Origin: Sulfurovum sp.
GTDB lineage: Bacteria; Campylobacterota; Campylobacteria; Campylobacterales; Sulfurovaceae
Reading direction: 5' to 3'
Length of the DNA: 9,609 bases
NCBI GenBank assembly: GCA_015493425.1
Contig: WGDG01000206.1
Location: forward strand, 1 to 9,609
Shown here: positions 6,162 through 9,609 of the stretch, piece by piece
Position numbering within the stretch: position 1 is the stretch's first letter
Layout of the letters: each line of letters begins with the position of its first letter
Program-made: the position numbers and the translations under genes
The notes under the pieces: model-generated
What the model was told of the DNA's origin: nothing
The model's input: the letters and a program-made list of their open reading frames with translations, nothing else
The model's database searches: none

Positions 6162-7181
6162 TTAGAGAATGAGCATTGCATCTCCATAGGAAAAGAACCG
6201 GTAACGGTGTGCAATTGCTTCTTGATACAATTGTAACGTTTTTTCTCTTCCAATAAAAGCGCTCACGAGCATTATGAGTGTACTTTTGGGCAAATGGAAG
6301 TTGGTGAGCAGATGGGTGACACGCTGTGGAGGATTGTGCGGATTGAGAAAGAGGTCACACTCCCCTTCGGTTTTACCGGTGCGTATGTAATATTCAATCG
6401 TGCGGGTAACTGTTGTGCCAATGGCCAGCAGCGGTTTGTCACTGTCAAGTACGTTCGCTGCCTCTTGGGGAATGTGAAAATATTCCGAGTGCATGGGGTG
6501 GTCGAGAATCTTTTCCGCTTCAACCGGTTTGAAAGTACCGGCACCCACATGGAGTGTCAGGGTGTGGGTCGGATGTGCAGCTTTGAGCGCTTCGAAGAGT
6601 TCCGGAGTGAAGTGCAGTGATGCTGTCGGGGCGGCAACAGCACCGGCTTCCCGTGCGAAGAGGGTCTGATAGTCGTGTTCGTCACTCTCCCTGTCCTCAC
6701 GCTGCATATAGGGAGGCAGGGGGAGATGGCCAATCTCATCAAGAAGTTGGACAAGTGTTTCAAAACGCACCGGTTTACCGTTGCTGCTGAAAGTAACGAT
6801 ACGGGAACCGTCATCGTTCAGCATTTCGACTGTAGCGACAAGACCTTCATCAAAAAAAAGCTGTGTACCTTCACGAACCTTACCGCGTATCATGACCAGG
6901 GAGCGGTAGGCATCGAGACTTTTGTTGAAAAGCAGCTCTACTTTTCCGCCACTCTCTTTTTTACCGAAAATACGTGCTTTGATGACACGGGTGTCATTAA
7001 GAAATACGTCACATTCAGGCAGAAATTCAAGCAGGTGGCGGAAGGTGGTATGGGTGACGGTATCGGTTTTACGATCGTAGACGAGCAGTTTTGCACTGTC
7101 TCGCGGGTAGACCGGTTCGGATGCGATCAGCCCCTCGGGCAGATCATAGGCATAACTTTCCGTCAGCAGTTCGTCAGACAT
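6162..7181 (-). CDS. queA: S-adenosylmethionine:tRNA ribosyltransferase-isomerase (queuosine synthesis)
   Basis: 339 residues, near the usual length of 340-356. QueA moves and rearranges the ribose of S-adenosylmethionine onto preQ1 at wobble position 34 of tRNAs with GUN anticodons, giving epoxyqueuosine; it is cytosolic. Family signatures run along the whole protein: YDLPEGLIA near the start, RDSAKLLV, FLNDTRVIKAR, GHLPLPPYMQR, YQTLFA followed by GAVAAPTASLHFT, MHSEYF, GTTVTRTIEYY, TNFHLPKSTLIMLVSAF and the terminal YRFFSYGDAMLIL. The ATG follows the tatC stop without a spacer (TAA-ATG) and has no clear ribosome site, so translation is probably coupled to tatC. A queA gene next to tatC is the arrangement known in Campylobacter and Helicobacter. 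Confidence 0.97.
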   Translation of the reverse strand: MSDELLTESYAYDLPEGLIASEPVYPRDSAKLLVYDRKTDTVTHTTFRHLLEFLPECDVFLNDTRVIKARIFGKKESGGKVELLFNKSLDAYRSLVMIRGKVREGTQLFFDEGLVATVEMLNDDGSRIVTFSSNGKPVRFETLVQLLDEIGHLPLPPYMQREDRESDEHDYQTLFAREAGAVAAPTASLHFTPELFEALKAAHPTHTLTLHVGAGTFKPVEAEKILDHPMHSEYFHIPQEAANVLDSDKPLLAIGTTVTRTIEYYIRTGKTEGECDLFLNPHNPPQRVTHLLTNFHLPKSTLIMLVSAFIGREKTLQLYQEAIAHRYRFFSYGDAMLIL

Positions 7182-8204
7182 TTACGATTGGCGGGACGAT
7201 GCTTCGTCAGTTTCATCTTCATCATCCTCTTCTTCGGGTTTTTCAGGGTTGACTGCAGCGACGATGAGAATGGAAACACCGTAAAGAATGACCAGCGGTG
7301 CTGCCATCAGCAGCTGAGTCAAAATATCCGGCGGTGTCAGCAGGGCGGCAACGAGGAAGATGATGACAATGGCGTACTTGAAGAAGTCTTTCAAAGTGCG
7401 GTCGGTTACCAGTCCCAGCAATGCGAGGAAGTAAGCAAAGACCGGCAGTTCGAAGGCCAGTCCGAAGCCCAGCATGATCTTGGTAAAGAAGCCGACATAA
7501 TCCTCGATATTGATCAGAGGTGTGTAAAGGAACGCACCAAAGGTAATGAGGAACTGGAAACCAAACGGTGTCACAATGTAGTAGGCAAAAAGCACCCCGA
7601 TCAGGAACATAATGGAGCCGCCGATGACAAAAGGGAGTACCATCTTCTTCTCATGGCTGTAGAGTCCCGGTGCGACAAAGAGCCAAAGCTGGTAAAGAAT
7701 GAAAGGCATTGCCAGCAGCAGGGCGGCAAAGAAGGAGACTTTCAGTGCAACGAAGAAAGCCCCGCCCACCTGATGGGTGGTGATCTGTCCGTTGAACGTA
7801 TTATGCGGTGAAAGTCCGTTGGAGCTGTTGTTCTCCATATCTGAAAGCATCTGTGTGAGCTCTTTGGCAGAAGCGGCAGCCTTTTGCAGCAGTTGTGCCA
7901 GTTTGCCGTTGGTCTCTTTGGATGCTGCATCGAGATCACTGCTCAGTTCCGCTGCCTTTTTGGAAGGGAGTGCAACGGTGAGGTTCTGCTCCTTCTCCTT
8001 TTCTTTCATTTTCCAGGTTGCTTTGTCCTGTGATTCGATAATACGTCCCACCTGTACCAGCGCATCATTCAGCGGCTGGGTGATCCATGTCAAAATCTGG
8101 TTGTGGAAGGTAAAGGTGACAATAAAGGCAATGAATACCGAAAGTACGGAGAGGCCGAGACGCTTGCGCAGTTCTGCCAGGTGGGGGCGTAACTCTTCAA
8201 ACAT
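7182..8204 (-). CDS. tatC: Twin-arginine translocase subunit TatC with enlarged first periplasmic loop
   Basis: TatC, the inner-membrane receptor that recognises twin-arginine signal peptides together with TatB. At 340 residues it is about 80 longer than E. coli TatC (258). Six helices are apparent at about 17-36, 150-175, 190-212, 238-262, 275-291 and 296-317. Recognisable family positions are E11 in HLAELRKRL, P167, F176, E185 in APGLYSHEKK, E252 in FELPV and D293 in LTPPD, so the signal-peptide-binding face is intact. The extra length lies between helices 1 and 2 (roughly residues 50-135), a Lys/Ala/Glu/Leu-rich stretch likely to form helices or a coiled coil in the periplasm. The C-terminal cytoplasmic tail (320-340) is very acidic. 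Ribosome site AAAAGGGG (8213-8220) precedes the start, which shares one base with the tatB stop (TGATG). tatA is not in the window. Confidence 0.96.
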   Translation of the reverse strand: MFEELRPHLAELRKRLGLSVLSVFIAFIVTFTFHNQILTWITQPLNDALVQVGRIIESQDKATWKMKEKEKEQNLTVALPSKKAAELSSDLDAASKETNGKLAQLLQKAAASAKELTQMLSDMENNSSNGLSPHNTFNGQITTHQVGGAFFVALKVSFFAALLLAMPFILYQLWLFVAPGLYSHEKKMVLPFVIGGSIMFLIGVLFAYYIVTPFGFQFLITFGAFLYTPLINIEDYVGFFTKIMLGFGLAFELPVFAYFLALLGLVTDRTLKDFFKYAIVIIFLVAALLTPPDILTQLLMAAPLVILYGVSILIVAAVNPEKPEEEDDEDETDEASSRQS

Positions 8205-8677
8205 CAGTTATTCCCCTTTTCATCTTCCGTTGGAGCTGTTGTTTTTTCTTCACTTTGATCGGTTGTTTTGAACGTGCGCTCTTTTTTCTTCATGGGAACG
8301 TCTTCCATTTTGGGCTCGACCTGAACGGTAGGGCGGTTGTCGTCCGCGTAGGGGCTGTTGTTCTTGGCAGGGGCGGAAGCAGGAGTGTCTTCAACAATGA
8401 TGGGCTCATCTAGAATATCGTCCATTGAAATGTTTTTAAAGCCCTGCAGCTCTTCTGTGGCACTGTCAAGCTGTCGCTTGTAGCTCATTGCTTCCTCTTT
8501 GAGGTCTGCAATACGCATCTCCTCTTCAAGGGAGCTTTTGGCTTCGTTGACGGTCTTTTTGACACTTTTGAACAATTTGGCAATCTGCACCATCGCTTCG
8601 GGAAGCTTGTCCGGTCCCAGAAACAAAATGGCAATGACTGCAATAAGAAGTAATTCGGTAAATCCGATGCCAAACAT
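8204..8677 (-). CDS. tatB: Twin-arginine translocase subunit TatB
   Basis: 157 residues. The N-terminus MFGIGFTELLLIAVIAILF is a single membrane helix with the E8 typical of TatB, followed by the hinge LGPDKLP (20-26) and an amphipathic helix (about 27-80, rich in Lys, Glu and Ala). The remaining 75 or so residues are polar, rich in Pro, Glu, Lys and Thr, and probably disordered. TatB forms the substrate receptor with TatC. TatB is preferred over TatA because of E8, the long tail and the neighbouring tatC; single-component TatA/E proteins are normally shorter. AAGG (8684-8687) lies 6 bases before the ATG. The gene starts 38 bases after the end of hemW, a gap that holds no hairpin I can see. 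Confidence 0.94.
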   Translation of the reverse strand: MFGIGFTELLLIAVIAILFLGPDKLPEAMVQIAKLFKSVKKTVNEAKSSLEEEMRIADLKEEAMSYKRQLDSATEELQGFKNISMDDILDEPIIVEDTPASAPAKNNSPYADDNRPTVQVEPKMEDVPMKKKERTFKTTDQSEEKTTAPTEDEKGNN

Positions 8678-8715
8678 ACGCTGCCTTCGTAATAGAGTGG
8701 GGGTATTTTAACAAA

Positions 8716-9609
8716 TTATCCTAAAAGGTAGAGTGCAAGGGCATCGGCAATGAAGAAGTCCGGGTTGTAAAAACGCTCTGGGGTTTCAGTCAGCTTCTTC
8801 TCTGCAACGAGTGTCCGGGCACGTTCGAGATAGGCTTTCGGAAGCATTGTTTTGTCAATGCCTACACGGCTTCGCAGCCCTAAAAAGATTGTTTCGGTCA
8901 GCAGATCGTTTTTGGAAAGATACTCTTCTTCTATCTTCATCGGGTTGGCGATGTACGCTTCGATACTGTTTTGGGGGTAGAAGCGGGTGTCTTTCAAAAA
9001 TCCTACCGCACCCGCACCCGCACCGATGTAGTCCTGAAGCTTCCAGTAACCGAGATTGTGGCGGCTTTGGTAGATGCCGAAGTTGGAAATCTCGTAGTGG
9101 GTAAAGCCATGTGCTTTGAGCTGCTCGGCAACAAAAAAGGCGAGGCTGTCGTTTTCCTGCTTTGCCTGCGGGGTGGCAGCGAACTTGGTGCCGTTTTCGA
9201 TGGTCAGTTCATAGGCGGAGAGGTGGTCGATGGGGAGTGAAAAGGCTGTTTCAATATCTTTTGCAAGCAGTGTCTGTGTATCGCCGCGATAGTTGTAGAT
9301 GAGGTCAAGGGAAAGGTGTTCGAATCCTAATGCATGTGCGGCAAGAAGCGCCTCTTTCGCTTGATTGGGAGTATGGGCGCGGTTGAGGGCTTTAAGTTTG
9401 GCTGCATCGAAACTCTGTACTCCGAAACTAACACGGTTGACACCGAGCATTTTCATCCCCTCAAGCCAGCTTTTGGTTGCCGAGTTGGGGTTGGCTTCGG
9501 TAGTGATTTCTGCATCTTCAGCCAGGTAGGGTACGAGCAGCTCGAAAAGCGGTGCATAGTGTTCCGGTGCAATGGTAGAGGGGGTGCCGCCGCCGATAAA
9601 GAGGGTTTC
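8716..9609 (-). CDS. hemW: Radical SAM heme chaperone HemW (HemN-like), 5' end beyond the window
   Basis: The frame remains open from the stop at 8716-8718 to the window edge, giving 297 codons of a protein that is usually 350-380 residues. The ATG at 9456 is internal, because the 51 codons before it encode the FIGGGTPS motif (SAM binding) and an EITTEANPNS segment. The N-terminal CxxxCxxC cluster motif must lie outside. Other visible signatures are VNRVSFGVQSFD, LNRAHTPNQA, LSLDLIYNYRGDT, HYEISNFGIYQSRHNLGYW and YIGAGAGAVGF, followed by the HemW-type C-terminal domain. HemW homologues bind heme and are thought to hand it to respiratory enzymes; many are mis-annotated as oxygen-independent coproporphyrinogen oxidase. 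The short form and the HNLxYW segment favour HemW over true HemN. It heads the visible part of the tat-queA run; its promoter is not in the window. Confidence 0.92.
   Translation of the reverse strand, partial: ETLFIGGGTPSTIAPEHYAPLFELLVPYLAEDAEITTEANPNSATKSWLEGMKMLGVNRVSFGVQSFDAAKLKALNRAHTPNQAKEALLAAHALGFEHLSLDLIYNYRGDTQTLLAKDIETAFSLPIDHLSAYELTIENGTKFAATPQAKQENDSLAFFVAEQLKAHGFTHYEISNFGIYQSRHNLGYWKLQDYIGAGAGAVGFLKDTRFYPQNSIEAYIANPMKIEEEYLSKNDLLTETIFLGLRSRVGIDKTMLPKAYLERARTLVAEKKLTETPERFYNPDFFIADALALYLLG

Noticed and set aside
6675..7811. Long open frame on the plus strand (378 codons) opposite queA and tatC
   Set aside because: It runs antisense across two well-supported genes and their junction, has a low-complexity Gln/Cys/His/Asp-rich product with no recognisable fold, and has no ribosome site. 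It is best explained as a by-product of codon use on the opposite strand.
9454..9456. ATG at 9456 as the start of hemW
   Set aside because: The 51 preceding codons encode the GGGTPS SAM-binding motif and other family sequence, so the real start lies beyond 9609.
1..9609. Mobile element, CRISPR array, defence system or tRNA
   Set aside because: No direct-repeat array, transposase or integrase-like protein, attachment-site repeat or cloverleaf was seen; the genes are conserved chromosomal ones of uniform composition.

Overview
The window looks like a chromosomal segment of a Campylobacterota (Epsilonproteobacteria) member, most likely a free-living, Sulfurovum/Sulfurimonas-type lineage. The main reason is the minus-strand gene order hemW-tatB-tatC-queA; the core tatB-tatC-queA order is known from Campylobacter jejuni and Helicobacter pylori. 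The short RuvX, the lipoprotein NlpC/P60 hydrolases and the AT-rich, weak -35 promoter regions also fit. The genus is inference. No tRNA, rRNA, CRISPR array, insertion sequence or prophage gene was seen. Coding density is very high, and the only non-coding stretch above 100 bases is 2303-2423.

Layout. (1) Positions 1-1931, plus strand: 3' part of an LtaS/OpgB-type membrane sulfatase-fold phosphotransferase whose start lies before the window. (2) 1913-2302, minus strand: ruvX, overlapping the sulfatase tail-to-tail by 19 bases. (3) 2303-2423: divergent promoter region. (4) 2424-4571, plus strand: a membrane-bound hybrid 'histidine kinase' with two receiver domains and a C-terminal HPt-like domain. 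(5) 4589-9609, minus strand: a tightly packed run transcribed hemW (5' end outside the window) -> tatB -> tatC -> queA -> NlpC/P60 lipoprotein -> NlpC/P60-SPOR lipoprotein, meeting the kinase gene tail-to-tail at about 4572-4588.

Working together. tatB and tatC encode the substrate-receptor part of the twin-arginine translocase (no tatA here). queA makes epoxyqueuosine in tRNA, and hemW is a radical-SAM heme chaperone homologue. The two outer-membrane-type lipoproteins probably cut peptidoglycan peptides in the periplasm, and the SPOR domain of one would target it to denuded glycan at division sites. The sulfatase would modify a periplasmic or envelope glycan. Envelope biogenesis is therefore a loose theme.

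Most of the window is ordinary housekeeping content. The points that stand out are: a hybrid kinase that appears to have lost both of its phospho-histidines and the N-box asparagine while keeping one intact receiver; a TatC with an extra segment of about 80 residues in its first periplasmic loop; a tandem NlpC/P60 pair in which one copy has Glu in place of the third catalytic residue; and two genes (ruvX and the SPOR-bearing NlpC) whose -10-like boxes sit exactly 6 bases before the ATG with no Shine-Dalgarno sequence, suggesting leaderless transcripts.
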